64,000 nucleotides of DNA from Datnioides undecimradiatus (GCA_008933995.1 WARS01000011.1:16060016-16124015), one strand, 5' to 3'; shown: positions 45,901 through 59,389, numbered from the stretch's first letter. A program made the numbers and translations. The notes: generated from the letters alone by a model not told the origin.

Positions 45901-47105
45901 CATGACTTAGCAAAGCTGAAAAATGCCATTACGTACATGCTTTGTGATTGAAATCGGATAAAACACACTGCTCAGATTACATATTAAAGCCACGTTTGTC
46001 CTCTCTCGTTATTTACTAAGCCATCATGTGATGTCAGATGAATTCACAGTTTCATAGAAGTATGGGTTGGAGGCAGGTGCTGTTTGAGAAAGAAACAGTG
46101 GCAGTGTCTGCAAAGCCTGCAGTAACAAGACTGAAAAGGTGGGACTGATTAAAAACAATGAGCTGCGTGGGTTGTCCCTTCACCAGCCAACTCACCAACT
46201 GTTATCGCGAATCTCATCAAGGTTAGGCAGAGCTCTATCTGCAAAATATATTTTTTACCACTCACGTCCATGAGCATTCAACTACATCTTTGTCTACACC
46301 ACCTCCTTCTCCCTCAGTTCTCTTACCTTTATCTTTATGCATACTGCATACTTACAATAGCTTTTTCACATGAGATGTTTTGATGTCACATGATATTGCA
46401 TATGGTGTAATGTACAGACTAGTAGTCTGGGCATCCTGTGCAGATGTTCACAAGTAGAAGTGAGGGGAGAGTAGGTAGAACATTAATAATGCACCCACAT
46501 GAGGATTAACGTGTCCTGCTTGGCACGGCGTAGCTAGTTGCAAGACGTAAACAGGTTTGAATTTGGTCAATTTAGCTACACTACACACATTTATTTAGCA
46601 TATTCATTTATGAGAGGAAAGAAGAAAGTGCACTCCCACAATTCATTGCATTCATTGTTGTTCCATTGTCCTGCATCAATAATATTGGCTGTTGCATAAT
46701 TGCCTAGGCTAGCGTGAGTGCAGCCTTTCCGAGTTCTCCGTCATAACTTCGTGGTGTTTTCCGTTCAGGTGAGGGAAGAAAAAGCATGGGATGTCATTTA
46801 ACTGCAGTCTAAGAACAGTGTCTTCTTTGTGCGTTGTTTGATATTCTACTGAGGGGCATTTTATTTTTCCTACCCACAATGCAGTTGAGATCAGGGTGAG
46901 GCTAAAATAGGAGCTCCATCACAGTCGCACAGGAAATACAGTACGTTGACATCATGACAAGAGGACCAGGCTAAAAATACACCACCAAACTACAAAATAG
47001 CCTGATGGGATGCGAGGCAGATCACCCACAGCTGTTTTTAATAGTGATGAATGTTCCGCGGTGGCATTTTCTTTAATGTTTAGTTTTAACCAATGCACAT
47101 TTCTG
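42986..47105. other. Non-coding stretch
   Basis: No gene recognised. T runs at 43826-43836 and 44065-44086. A minus frame of about 75 codons without ATG (about 44105-44330) is open but unrecognised. Sequence is otherwise ordinary AT-rich DNA. Confidence 0.5.
44065..44086. repeat. Poly(T) tract, 22 bases
   Basis: Twenty-two consecutive thymines. No retroposon recognised on the minus strand next to it. Confidence 0.9.
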
Positions 47106-47106
47106 A

Positions 47107-47510
47107 TCAGATGGCGTGAAGGAAACAAGGCCGGATAAAAAGATACAACACTTCCTCCTCCTTGGTCTTTGTTTCCTCGTCAAAGTGAGTATCGCTGTCA
47201 AAGTTGTTATTTGTCAAGACGGCTTTGAATGTCAGTCCAGGCAGGTATATCTTGTAAAGTATTTTGTTCTGAGAGCTCCAACAGGGTTTACACGCATTCT
47301 CAATACCAATGAAGACTGCAGCGTAGCTTATTTCATTTTCGTGTTTGTTGTAAAGATATTCTTTTGGCGGGATCGGAATATAATTATCTACTCTTGACAA
47401 CTCGTATTGAAAAAGCTGAGGGGGTCCAACTGGAGGGAAATCGTCTCTAATTGGACAAAGAATGAAGCACTGCCCTAAAGCGTGAGAAACCAATTATGTT
47501 GCAGGTACCG
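47107..47510. promoter_or_regulatory. Candidate conserved block with 128-codon minus frame
   Basis: Complex, repeat-free DNA with ATATAATTATCTAC, CGTCTCTAATTGGAC and AAACCAATTATG. A minus frame of 128 codons (47107-47493) and a plus frame of 93 codons overlap; the minus frame is rich in F, Y and P but matches no family and has no flanking splice sites. I favour a regulatory element in which constraint happens to keep a frame open; a lineage-specific coding exon is not excluded. Confidence 0.3.
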
Positions 47511-47511
47511 A

Positions 47512-50500
47512 AAATAAACAGGCTGCTTCACTCGACCGCTCTTTGAGGAGGATTTCATGAATTCCAGATCAATCAAATACAGTCAGGGTGTCTAATGATG
47601 CGTACGGATAAATCTTGCATTTGACAGGGCAGCGTGTTTGAAATGCAGCCACTGCGATGAATACGAGACCAGGCTGAAGCTAATTTTACAAACACGGTGT
47701 CGAAAGCCCGGACGTGGACTCAACCTCATGCGTGGATTTCATAAAGTAAGCTGGTGAAATCAGGGATCCTTCCTCCGAGCCGAACAAATTAAAGCCACTG
47801 TGACTCACAGCCATTAGCTAAATGGCATTTCGGTGTGTCTCAGTGTGTTTTAGCGTACATGCCTCCGCTGTCTCGTCGACATGGATGCGGTTCCCCGCAA
47901 TGTAGAACGCTCAGAATTCAAAGGTCAAGTCGTGGGGCTTTTGTATGCAAGATGGCGCGCAAGCCGTCGAACAAGAACATTTCTCATTAGAGCTCACTCA
48001 AAGGTGTCCCTTCATTGTTCTTATGCAAATGGTGAATCATTTTTTGATGCTGTACATGGCAGTTATACTGTGCAGAGGAATATTTAACTTGCAGTCTTAA
48101 GGCGCAGTGCAACAGCTTTTGAAATGTTTCACCCTGACGGAGAGGAATGATAACTGCTGAGCCTATGCACTGATGTTAAATATTAGGTGATGGATATTTA
48201 GCTTTTTTTAAAAAATAACATTTCAATCATTTTGAGTTCATATGTACACAAACTAGTATAAGGAAGTAAAGTAATTTGAAAATGCGTTTTTGGTGTTGGA
48301 GTTCTGTCCGGAGCTCCGAGAAGTTTATAGAAAATCCTAAAAAGGCTTCAGTGAATCAGGAAAAGGAGGTTTCCAAGTCATTGTGACAGTAAAAGCACAG
48401 GGCAGCTTGTTTAGATGTCCTCAAACAGAGACAACAGGAAATAATACACCGAGTGAGCGGGTGAAGTGGGTTTTTGTACCTTTTTTTCAAAACATTTTTC
48501 TATTCGCTGTATTTCATTGTTCGATCAAAAAACAAACAAACAAACAAAAAGGTTAATAAAGAGACTCATGTTTGGTCTTTTTTTGTCTAACTTTGAACAA
48601 AATGTAGTGTCAGACATGATGTGGGTCGTGCTCATCCTATGGTTGATTCGACAGTGAGGAACATCTGTACATAAGAGGGCAGCGATGAGTATTAAAAAAT
48701 GTTTTTCTGACCTGTGAGTCATAAATATAAGGTACCAACACTGCAAATTACTCTGTGGGAGTCTCTCACATGTGAAGTGCTGTACTCCAGACTTCAACAA
48801 GAGGTTTCTTAACTTCAGTGGTATTGAGCTAGCTACACTCTTCCACCAAAACAAGGTTAAAAAGCTACTTTTGTACCTCATTTGAACCATTTTTAACAAA
48901 AAGTCTAAATGAACAAACATAATCTAGATGTTTGTGACTATTTCAAAATCCTGTTAAGTTAAATGTAGAGAAACCCAGTTGTCCCAACACCAATAGGCCT
49001 CATAAAAGCTGTACAAAGAAAGAAAGTTTCCCACTCACTGTATCCTCTAATGACTGACACACCACATCAGATATGCTCTGTTCAGTCACAGGCATGGTGA
49101 GGATGGCTATTCTCCCTGTTGGCACCTTATGGCAGCGCTGAAAATACAATAAAAAAAAAAAAAAGAAGAAGAAGCCCCACGAGCTCGCCTGCACGTCTCA
49201 TACATCTTCAGCCATGCGGAAGGCCGTCCGTCAGTTTTACTGCACATCGGCTTCCTCTCGACGCAGCATCGATGACTGATGGCCCTAAGTGCAACTAGAT
49301 AACTACGGCAGGGGATGATAAAAATGTGAAAACACACATCCTAGACAGGAAATTGGCCATTTTGGAGCAATTGACACACGGGAGCTGAAGTGATGGCACT
49401 TCCTGTAATGCTCCTCCCTTGAAAAGCGGAGATGTCTGGTTGTCCGCTGGGAGATGGCTACAGTCCACTGGACATATTTCAGAGGTACACTAACCTAATA
49501 GATCTCAATTATGTTTTTCTCCTTGGCTTTTTCTTCTGTTTTAGCTGTTACAAAGTCAAACCTGAGATAGGATGAGCCTGATGATGATGACGTAGTCCTT
49601 TAAATGACAAATATATATTTTTAAACATGCCACGTGTCTGTAACTGTGAATGGAACTGATTGACGATAGCGATCATAATGGTACAGCTGCTCTGCAGAGT
49701 ATGTAAACGAGGTCAGCAGTTTAACCTTTCTTATAGAGGGCAATCAAGAAATTACATACCATCTCCGTATAATCTGATGTGAATAATGGCAATCACACCA
49801 ACTGAACTTAGGTTTATCCATCGGTGCTCGGATGGGCTTTACCGGATCATGTTTCCAGTCGGTATTTTTATCATCTCCATAAACTTTGAGCACGTGGTTG
49901 GAGTTTCAGTCTTCTGTAGTTAAAGCCGGCGCAGATAGTCTGCACGCAACTGGGTGTAAAAATCACTTCAGCGCTGATTAATAATTCATTTGTGTGTTGT
50001 CGGAAAGTGTTACTTGTCTAATGCTTATCAAATTGCGTTTCCTCTGCGGGCTGCGTTGCTGGGGATGATTTTCCTATTGACCAATCATAAATAAAATGCT
50101 GTGCTGCTGATTAGACGAGGCAACTTAAATGGCAGATGGAGCAGAATGTGCGGCACTACGGTGATTGCGGGGATAGTAAGTTAATTTATGACATGTATAG
50201 CACATAATTTAGCCTTGATTTCTATGTCGAATAAAAGGCACACTTTAAATGCAGGGGCTCACACATACGAAATGACCTCTGAAAATGACCTCTTACCCTG
50301 AAATTATGGTCATATACAGCTTACTTACAACAGCAAATGTGTTTTCAAGGAAACATGAATTTGCCTGGGTTATGTTTTCTATTAATATAATTGACTGATT
50401 GGCATGCTTGATTGGTGTGCAGTCGAAAGCCACAAAAAAATGCTTATCAGGAGATGTTATTGGAATATTCACTATTCTCCAACGCACAGGATGATTTAAG

Positions 50501-50575
50501 TTGTTTTCCTACTTCTGCGATCGCAATGCAACGTCTGCCTGTACCAATTATAACACTATTAAACTATTTTATGGT
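47512..50575. other. Non-coding stretch
   Basis: No gene recognised. (AAAC)n at 48527-48550, an A run at 49151-49164 and a CTAATCAGC-type block near 49970-50120 with several CCAAT and ATTA words. Frames are short and unrecognised. Confidence 0.5.
48527..48550. repeat. (AAAC)n repeat
   Basis: About five AAAC units with A-rich ends. Confidence 0.85.
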
Positions 50576-50579
50576 CACG

Positions 50580-50845
50580 TTAAGGTAAAGTATCAAAAGT
50601 AAAGCTACCCATTCTGCAGAAAAATGGCCACTGTGTCGGTTTTATATCTGATGTTTTTGGATAAATATCACTACTGCATTAATGTGTACGTTGCATTTAA
50701 CTGCTGTAGATGTGTACCTGCTACAATATTTACCTCTGAGGTGTATTGGAGTAAAATATAAAGTTTCAAAATGAAAATACTCAAGTATAAGTACCTTAAA
50801 TTTGTACTTATACACAATGCTTGAGTAAATGTACTCAATGCAACA
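50580..50845 (+). mobile_element. Non-autonomous fish element, internally deleted
   Basis: Carries AAAGTATCAAAAGTAAAGC, CATTCTGCAGAAAAATGGCC, CATTAATGTGTA, a TGTATTGGAGTAAAATATAAAG segment, AAATACTCAAGTATAAGTAC and CTTGAGTAAATGTACTCA in the order I know from a dispersed teleost family. The usual middle segment is missing between about 50715 and 50730; that missing segment is present, alone, at 62838-62892. No coding capacity. Confidence 0.7.
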
Positions 50846-51275
50846 GTAAACAATGAACCAAAACCACATTGGTTATGGTTAGGGAAAACCAAAGTGCTTT
50901 TGTTGCCTTCACTGACATTCCCGGGATGCAAACTGCCGTGCTTTATATGTAAATTTGTAAATGTAGAACTTCCTTAACTGGGAAAAATACCCCCTGTGAA
51001 CATGATCCAGACCGCAATTACATTTCCCATCACACCAAGGGTTTCCTGCACAACCCAGGCCACAGCCCATCAACAGGCTTTTGCGTTTCGGGGGGGTGTT
51101 TGGGCTGACATGTATGATGCACTGAAGTTGAGGCCAATGTGAGGTGAGTCAGCCTTTTCAAGCCTCTGCTGAAAGCATCCTCACACTGCTGCATGCAAGA
51201 CAGTCTCATGTTGTTCTCTCCATACTTTGCACGACTGTGCTAATTGCCATCTGGCTTTAAAATGTGCAAATGTGC

Positions 51276-51299
51276 AAAAAAAAAAAAAAAAAAAAAAAA
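51276..51299. repeat. Poly(A) tract, 24 bases
   Basis: Longest homopolymer in the window, preceded by a duplicated AATGTGC word (AAATGTGCAAATGTGC). No retroposon body identified. Confidence 0.9.
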
Positions 51300-52093
51300 G
51301 CCTGCAAATCCAGATCGCTTTAGTGCACTGGAGTATGGTGTTGAATTTTCCCTCTAAGCTCAAATTCTCAACACCGCGTGTAGATCAGCAGGTACGTCTC
51401 ATAATTCGGGTAGTGCAATAATACTCACAGGCAGTAATTGCTGGCCTGCTGATTCCAAAGAGCTGCTGGAGCTGCTTACTGTGCAGAAGGTGGGAGGCTG
51501 GAAGTGCGAGGTGGGTAACGTCTCCCTTTAATCCACATACCCTCACAGCATTCCTTCTTCAGTTTCTCAGCCACCTGCAAGAACCAAGAAACAGTGGAAA
51601 CTTACTTACTCCTGCACTAATGAATCAAACAGTCAGGTGATTAACTTGATGTGCAGCTGAACTTTATTCAAACAACCTTTTACGAATCATTATTGTACAT
51701 GCATGTAGTCTTTGTTCTTTCTTTTAATTAAAAGTATCTTCAGTCGATGTTCATAACGATCTTCAGAAAGCTTTCACTGAAGACCTTGTTGTTTTATCAT
51801 TTTCAGTAACTGGCTTTCCGTTTACTTGGGAGCAGTGGAAATAAGCCACGCGTACGACACTCGATCTCCACCAATATTTGGACCATAAGCTGTTCAGCGG
51901 GCCGAGATGTTCACCTAGCTGGTCTCTAGCTGTGTCTGTCTGTTTGTGCTGAGCGGCTAGTGTACAGTACAGGTACGGGTTTATGGGAGCTCTGCAAGTA
52001 AACACCAGCAGCCTACAATGTGAGAAAGCGCTGCTGATGAGAGCAGCAGCAATGAACCAAAACAGTACGGTCTACAATGATGTGAAAGACCTT

Positions 52094-52109
52094 CACACAC
52101 ACACACACA
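52094..52109. repeat. (CA)8 microsatellite
   Basis: Eight CA units. Confidence 0.9.
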
Positions 52110-52227
52110 GGGCCATGTGATTCCATTGTTAGCCTATTAATATTGGTTATAGCTTCTTAAAAGACATAAAAAAAAAAAAAATCAAAGCCTCTTCAAAAGA
52201 TATTCAAGAGAGGAGGCTGATGTTAGC

Positions 52228-52546
52228 GCTGAAACCACTAATTATTTTCATTACCGATTAATCTGCCAATACTTTTGTCTTCAAAACGACGTAAAATTGT
52301 GAGAAAAAGGCTAATCACAATCACACAGAGGCTACACTGACATCTTAAAACTGCTTCTCTTGTTCGCCTAACAGTCCAAAACCCAGAGACTCCCCGTTAC
52401 TATCTTTAGTGACTGCTCAAAGCAGATAAAACTGGGACCAGCAAATGTTTTTGAACTGTTTTCAACGATTGATCGCTTATCAAAGCTTATGGCAGTTAAT
52501 TTACTTTTAACTGACTAATCAATCTATAGTCTAATAACTGCAGCCT
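52228..52546 (-). mobile_element. Third copy of the AT-rich fish element, near full length
   Basis: Starts GCTGAAACCACTAATTATTT, continues with ATTACCGATTAATCTGCC, AACAGTCCAAAACCCAGAGA and GGGACCAGCAAATGTTTTTG, and ends GACTAATCAATC ... AACTGCAGCC. Runs in the opposite orientation to the copies at 10.9 and 13.3 kb. Most complete copy in the window, about 320 bases, no coding capacity. Family recognised from memory; not named. Confidence 0.75.
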
Positions 52547-52549
52547 TAG

Positions 52550-54525
52550 CCAGCTTATTGCAGAAAAGCCTGGCATAAGTTAACTTATGGTTTAACTTGT
52601 TCTTGGTTTAAGTTATCAACAACGGTGTCTTACTTCCTCAGCATTAATGAAGTTTGCATGAATGTACCATTTACCATTACAAATGTGACCCACCAGTCAC
52701 TATAAGAATACATTTACACGTGCAGCAGCTTCGTATGGAAGGTCTTTGCAGAAGAGGGCCGCGGTATTTCAGCTTTCTTTTCACATCTCTACTTGCCGCC
52801 AGTAATAACCACATGCTCCATTTCCCTCTCTGTGGGTGAGAGACAGTCTGACTTTGGAAATGCCACAGAGATCTCAAGTTGTTCAGAGGTCGTGGATGCT
52901 ACAGTTAATCTGCTCCTTCATTACAGAAAATAAACAACAATGAAAACAGAGCTTCTGGTGAAGTTATTAATATTCACATTTCTCATAATTGATTTTGTAT
53001 AATAGCATTTAACACTAAGAGCCTACCAGGATTGCATAATGGCCCCTTTTGTCCATGATGGTGAGAGCACAAGATGCTTGGGCCCATAAATGTGAAGCTG
53101 TAACCAACAGTCCTTTAATATTACTATAACAACTGAGCTTCAGTTATTAGCAAACAGCGCGAAAAGCAATGGCCGCCACGTGGCTCGGCAAACATTCGAT
53201 CCTCAACATTTGGTACGTACACACAGGACCAGCTGATGCGTTTAAATCAGAAGGGGTGAACTTCTCTTTGATTTCCTGGCTGGGAAAAGTAAGACCTTGG
53301 ATCCCGAGCAAAGTGTTGGAGCATCTGTGCTGGAGTAATTTGTCTGCAGAGTTGTTGGCAGTGATAGAGACACCTTGTTCTTCCTCGGCAAGATGTTCTA
53401 CATCTCATCTGCCTCATTACTGGCAAAACAATTAATTTCATGGTATGATATTTGGTTTCAGGTTATTTGCTAGTGTCACATTATTTGTGACCTAGTTTGC
53501 GGCTGATCCCGGAGATACGACCCTGACTCCTGAGCTTACATGTTACTCTGCATTGTTTATCATACTTTTGCCACGTGTGAAATCACTGTACTTTGCCTAT
53601 ATAAACATTTGGCAGTGTGGCGGCTCTCGTTTTAAAAAAAATAAGTAAGACATGGGCAGCAGCAGTCTGATTTACTTCATATACGTCGCAGCACTGCATT
53701 ATTAACTGCATATTGACTTACTGGATTCCTGTTGTTGATATATAAAGTACGAGACATTCATTTCACAACATAGCCAATGCAATGAATCAGAATTTTCTCT
53801 AGGACTTGCTCTTGGCAACATACGAGATACTTAAATACCAATAGAGAGTATGAAGTGGTAACCCTGCAGTAATACCCCTGAAACTTAAACACAGAGACAA
53901 ACAAACAATGATAGTTACCATTAAAAAGTAATGGTCTCAGTCACTTGTAATGTAATGTATCTGGCTTATAAATGAATGAGAAGTATCAACAGTAGCGATG
54001 TGATTTGCTCCAGGTATGCACCTTGCACAGTTTGGAGGGTTGCTATAAGAGCTAAATGTCTTTCTAGTGACTTACTTGTGTGGCTAGTTGGCAGCTTAAC
54101 ACTGAGCAGTTTTGTTGTTATTAGAACATGTAGATCGCAGGGGGAGATGTCTGCTGGGTCAGTAAGCTCTTCAGAAAACAGCGACTCAATGACTCTAAAC
54201 ACCCAAACTGGCAAAAGAGATGCTTCATAACCACTGCCTGTAGTTTTGTGCAGAATTGGGCTGAAGCAACAATGGCATTCAATTCAGGTCAAATCCTGAG
54301 GTCGGGGAAGAGCAGCTGAGGTGCTCTATACAGATGAAGCCTTTCCTGACCCGTAATTTGCTTGTCTACAAGGCCACATGTGAGTTCACACTATGTGATG
54401 TGATTTAATGTGAAATATTGTGTTGTTCCGACTGAGGAATCCTCACAGCTGTATTTAAGCATTAATGGTGTTGCTTGCTGAAATAGCAAACATATTATGC
54501 TTGGCTTCCCTCTGATAATGCACAA
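52550..54525. other. Non-coding stretch
   Basis: No gene recognised. The 88-codon plus frame (53169-53435) and the opposed 82- and 84-codon frames at 53966-54230 are unrecognised. Confidence 0.5.
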
Positions 54526-54529
54526 GTAG

Positions 54530-54765
54530 CTGCTTGAGTGGAACCTGGGAGTCAGCTCCCCATCAAAACTGCTGCCGGCTATTTTAAGAGCGAAGCAGAG
54601 CCTGATAAGGGAATTGGCCCATTGTTTCCCCACTTGAAAGCCGTCAGCTCGGGCATGCAAAGATTATTCCTGCCACTCCGTCACATTGGCGGGACCTCGG
54701 AGAATATCACTGTTACCGCTGCTGCCCTAAAACCGCAACCGCATGCATGCAAGTAGCGAGTAGCT
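54530..54765. promoter_or_regulatory. Candidate conserved non-coding element
   Basis: GC-balanced block with CCGGCTATTTTAAGAGC (MEF2-like CTATTTTAAG), GATAAGGGAATTGGCCC, ATGCAAAGATTATTCC and CGCATGCATGC. Overlapped by frames on both strands with no family match. Role inferred. Confidence 0.3.
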
Positions 54766-54918
54766 ACGGCAAGTACAGCTGAGACTAAAGGCGGCAAGGA
54801 TGCTTAACTGACATTTTGTGACCTGAGTCCAGCGGGATAACTGGATTCGGATAATAACCTGAAAACGAGAAACTTCTCCTTTGACAACCCTGGCATAATC
54901 CCAGTGAAAAGACAAATG

Positions 54919-54934
54919 CACACACACACACACA
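54919..54934. repeat. (CA)8 microsatellite
   Basis: Eight CA units followed by CGCACGCTT. Confidence 0.9.
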
Positions 54935-54939
54935 CGCAC

Positions 54940-56295
54940 GCTTATCTAAATAAAAGTTGAACCCCACATAGAAAACAGGGTACCGGGGAGAGAGAAGATG
55001 AGTCATGGATAAACACCATCTGCACGGCGTTTAAGTTTTAAACATTTAAAGCGGAGAATGGGGAACCAAAGAAATGGAAAACAAGAGCATGGTAGACGAC
55101 GGGGGGTCTTGGGTAAATATCCCACCAGTAGGCTCGACAGAAAAGTAATTTCAAGGGTAAGCGTATGAAATGATATACAACCTAAATGTATGCATAAGTG
55201 AATCGCGGATCAACAGCAGCAAAAGCCTCTGGGAAAGGAAAAAATAAAAAACTTTTCTCGGTTTCTATCATGTGCTAGCCTGATTTTACAAATCATCTCT
55301 GTGAGCAGAGGTCTTTGCTACTGATAGCTCGGGACTTTCCTTTTTTCCCCCCCCTGTGTCTGTGACAAGATTAGGCTATCTCTCCTTGTGCACATGGATG
55401 ACTGACTCCTTGGGGCCGGTCGCATCTCTCTTGCACCCCCTCCCCTCCATCCCAAGGCAGAAAACATTTCTATTTTCAACAGGATTAGCTCTCACCACAA
55501 GCCACCTGACAGGCAAAAGCATCACCCGTGTGGCACATGCCCCCCAGGCGCCCAGCAGAACATATCATGGCCTCAGTGACTAACAGGGATCCTGGGGAGT
55601 TTACCTTACAGTGGCGTGCACAGTGGCTGCATTTGACTCCAGCTACTATATGACATCGTTCAACCGCCCCTGTCTGAAACGGGGTTTATGAACTATAGCT
55701 TTCAAGCAGTAAATGAATCTCTGGCTGGAGGAGAAAGGCACGGGCACTCCATTGGCAGAGTGAACATTATATTTCTCATTAACTTAAAAAGGATGGACTG
55801 ATTCAGTATCCTGTATTATAAAACTGCAAAGTCATCCATCAAGTTTATTAAATAAATAAACCAATAAAAAAATTTTTTAAAAAGCTAAGATGACAGCTAT
55901 TTGTGTATGCCAAAATATTTGGTGCATCACTTTGCAAAAAAGACACTGTCATTGTGTTCACGATTTCAGTATTAATCCCCGCTGCAGCTCATCATATCTT
56001 CATCCGGGGGACACATTTCCTGTCAGTGTGTTCTGTATTACACCAATGCTTTCCTCCCCCTTAATCTGGCCTCTGTAATCCTTAACCAAGAAGTCCACAA
56101 ACAACGGCTTTGATACGAAACATAAGACTCGGGGAGACGTTTTTATATTTTAACTTTTACTATTAACAACCCGGCGAGTGGGAGATATTTACAAGGACAG
56201 ATTATCTGTGCCAGTTGGGAGAGTGCAAGCAGGGGAAAGGAAAATAAAGGATTCACCCCCCCCCTCACTCTCTCTTTCTCAACAATTAACAGCTT
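54940..56295. other. Non-coding stretch
   Basis: No gene recognised. The part 55355-55600 is GC-moderate and complex (TGTGGCACATGCCCCCCAGG) and may be regulatory; its 75-codon plus frame is unrecognised. AT-rich around 55840-55885. Confidence 0.5.
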
Positions 56296-56302
56296 TAACA
56301 AA

Positions 56303-56372
56303 GGCCTCGAGGTGCCTCTGAGCAAGACACTTAACCCCAACTGTACTATTGGGACTGTTCGCTGACCTGCAG
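56303..56372 (+). repeat. SINE-like fragment
   Basis: CTCTGAGCAAGACACTTAACCCC followed by AACTGTACTATTGGGACTG is close to a segment ('gagcaaggcacttaacccc') common in fish dispersed repeats. Only about 70 bases are recognisable; the tRNA-like head and the tail are not seen. Confidence 0.45.
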
Positions 56373-56379
56373 TAGAAAA

Positions 56380-56655
56380 CTTACGCTCACAAGCTCCGAG
56401 GCAGGAAGTGTTCTCACTGATTATGTAATGTAGGTCGGTGTATTATTATGATTAACCTTCACTAACCTTATCAAGTAAAGGGCGGATGCAACAGGAAAAC
56501 AGGCAGTGGTTGAATTACTCTGCAAACTCAACCCTTAACGTTGCACGAACCATGTAATATGCATACCAGCAAGGAGCGGCGTTTCACATTTAACGATTTT
56601 CATTTCAAAGTCTCTTTGAAAGTCTATTCAATATGAACTTCTTGCCACAAGCGCT
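56380..56655. other. Short non-coding stretch
   Basis: Nothing recognised. Confidence 0.5.
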
Positions 56656-56657
56656 TA

Positions 56658-57072
56658 GCCTATATTAGCTTAGCATAACAACTGGAAACAGGGGGAAACA
56701 GCTAGCCAAAAATGTCATTTTATGGTTTTGGATGTCCTTTACCTGACAGGAGAAGCGACTTCCAGGAGTCTCTGCTGGTTGCCAGGCAACCCTGCAGTGA
56801 TAATGAGATTAAAAAAGCGGATTTTCATTACCTATGATTACAGCCAGACTGACAATTTACATATTTTCTGCCAGTCTTTATGTTAAGCTAAGCTAATCTG
56901 TCTTTGGTGTAGCTCTGTAGTTGATATGGGAGTGAAACTGATCTTTCTCAGTTACAATTTGCCATTTGTTTGTACCGAACAACGCAGTTTTATATATATA
57001 TAGTGCACTTATGATCATAACATTAGGGTAAATGAGAATAACAAATCTGTTTCAGTGTAGTATCACTTTAAA
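56658..57072 (+). mobile_element. Dispersed fish element with 'TTAGCTTAGCAT' start
   Basis: Shows TATTAGCTTAGCATAAC, CTGGAAACAGGGGGAAACAG, GCGACTTCCAGGAGTCTC, GGTTGCCAGGCAACC, CAGCCAGACTGACA, GTCTTTATGTTAAGCTAAGC and GGGAGTGAAACTGATCTTTC in the order I know from a widespread teleost repeat. A segment between 56705 and 56750 is shortened. The right boundary is uncertain (56965-57072). No coding capacity. Confidence 0.7.
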
Positions 57073-57074
57073 GC

Positions 57075-59385
57075 CAGCAGCATTTCCCTTCTTCCACATC
57101 GACCAAGAGGAAACACGGTGTCTCTCCGGCCAATGAATATTACATGCTGTGCTACTTCCTACTCTAACAAATATCAGATCCCAAGCAGTCATTGTGTCCT
57201 GGAGGTCACTGCAGTGGTAAAATAAGCGAGTAAACTTCAATTCCCATTGCACGTCTCAGGAAGCAGAACGCCTCCTTTTCTAAATGCATTTCACCTCATT
57301 CACGCAACTCAAAAAAAACCAAAAGAAGCGGCAATTTGACGTAACTTAAAATCATTTCAGCTCAGGTTCGTGCCATGTTCTTTTCCTTCGTTAGATTTCT
57401 TTTTTCAGAGGAGGAAGGAGAAAGAGCTGAAGGCTACGGGGGTCATGTGAACCACCTCTCAGACAGGTCCAACAAGTCACATCATTAAAGCAATACCTTC
57501 AACCTTGACATTCTGTATTTTGGCCTGTTTATGGTTTGGGGTTTTTTTTTTTTTTTGTGCAGCTAGCTCTGCCACAGTGCAGCGACCATCTGACAACATT
57601 AAACACCTGTCTATTTCGTTTTCTACGAGTGTTGCTGGTGTCTAAATCGGAAAATCTACATGTTGCTTTACAGAGCGGTCATGTGATGTTTAGAGCATGT
57701 TCTATTCTGCCGCGTAGCTGTGAGGATGATGCTTTAATAGGCACAATGAACTTCACTGCATAATGAGGATACCATTTCTCAAATAAGAAATTCAGTTTTA
57801 CAGAAGAAGATGCTAATTGGTCAATTATCCATAAATTTGATGTCATTCGGTATTCATGCTTTTTTGTACTCTCACACAGGAGGCCTCAGATTTCTTTCCC
57901 CTTTTTTCTTTCAAAGTAGAACAGACTGTGACCAGCCTGTGCTATGGGAGCTCCCTTTTACCTTCAGAGATATCTGTGTCAGACCACTAATTAATTGTAT
58001 TTGATGTCTTTCGCTTTTCTGCTCTTCTCACCGACTGATTCTGTCGGCCTCCATCACGTCAGCCTTTAGCGCTCGCTTTTGTTGTCCAGGCTTTCACGTG
58101 AAACTTCCACCACCTGTGCTGCTGAATCTTTTCTTTTCTTTATTCCTGTTATCTCTTCTAAATTTTGCTGCGCCTTAAAAAAACCCCAAAATAAACACAA
58201 AACAAACAAATGATGGTGAGCGCCATTAAAGCTAATCTTGCGCTAAATCGTTTCGATTTGATGAAAAATCACAAAAACATAAGCAAAAAGCTTCTTTTTG
58301 ATACTTTAAAAAATATTTTATCCATTCCTTAAATGTCTCTGAGTTGAATGGGATATTTAATTGATTTTCAATTCTAATGGGATGTGGGTAGATACAATAA
58401 ATGAATTTGTCATTCTGTCCACATTTTATACAAAATATCACACGTTGTTCCTACAGAGGTCCTAAAGTGCACTACACTACACTGTGATCTGCATCCTGTG
58501 CTTAGGCATCTGCCACATTTAGGGGTTCCACATGATTTATCACTTAGACTTAAACTTGAGTTTGATTGCATTAAGCTTAGGTTGCTTGTGTAGCTAACCT
58601 GTCTGATGCATTTGCCTGTTTGGCTCCATTTGTTTGCAGTGTGAAATCAAAGCAGACCAGTACCGGGGTTTACAATACCAGCTATGCAATTTTAGCCTGA
58701 ATTCAAAAGCAGCTGAGTGTAAACAGAATGAAGCGATTATGCAACACATAAGACCGGTTGGTAACCATGATAAGATATGACATGTGTATACATGTCACCA
58801 TAGAGTGCAAGAATTTCCCCAGATCGATGACAAAGATTGATTATCATTCAAAACATTATTCTTTTTCTCGTTTTGTGAGGACAGTCAAGGAGCTCAGTTT
58901 GAGCTTTTATTAGTTTGATTGTTTTTTTTATAACTTTGGCCATATTTCCTTTGCTTTCTGCGATATCGTTTAGTTCATTTGTCAACCCATCTTCTGTAAA
59001 TGTCACTCCTCTACACCAAGTGTTTAGCAGCAGCCTTCGCTTGTCACTCTGATGAGATCCTGCTGATTCAGCGTGACGACCACCAAAACTACAGAGTGAA
59101 CGATAGCAGTAGAAACGTTGAATGAGCTGCAGACGTGAAATAAACAGAGGAGAAACAAACAAACAACTGTTTCTCTCTTACACTGACGTTTTACTACATA
59201 TCCATTCTACAACAACTTGATTGGGTATTTATGTTGCACTGGTCCAGTGTAAAAACACAATCCAAATAATTACAGTCAACCTCCCGTGAGGCAACAAAAA
59301 ACCTTTTGACATGCAAAAGTAATTATGCGTTCCCCGAGCCGTTGTTTTCATGGTTCGTGACTCCTGCCCCCCCTCCGGCCTCCGA
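57075..59385. other. Non-coding stretch
   Basis: No gene recognised. A T run at 57542-57556. The 104-codon minus frame (58848-59162) contains a lysine-rich segment but matches no family. Confidence 0.5.
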
Positions 59386-59389
59386 AAGA

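Larger units (their letters stand above)
50850..52225. other. Non-coding stretch
   Basis: No gene recognised. A24 at 51276-51299 and (CA)8 at 52094-52109. Short frames only. Confidence 0.5.
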
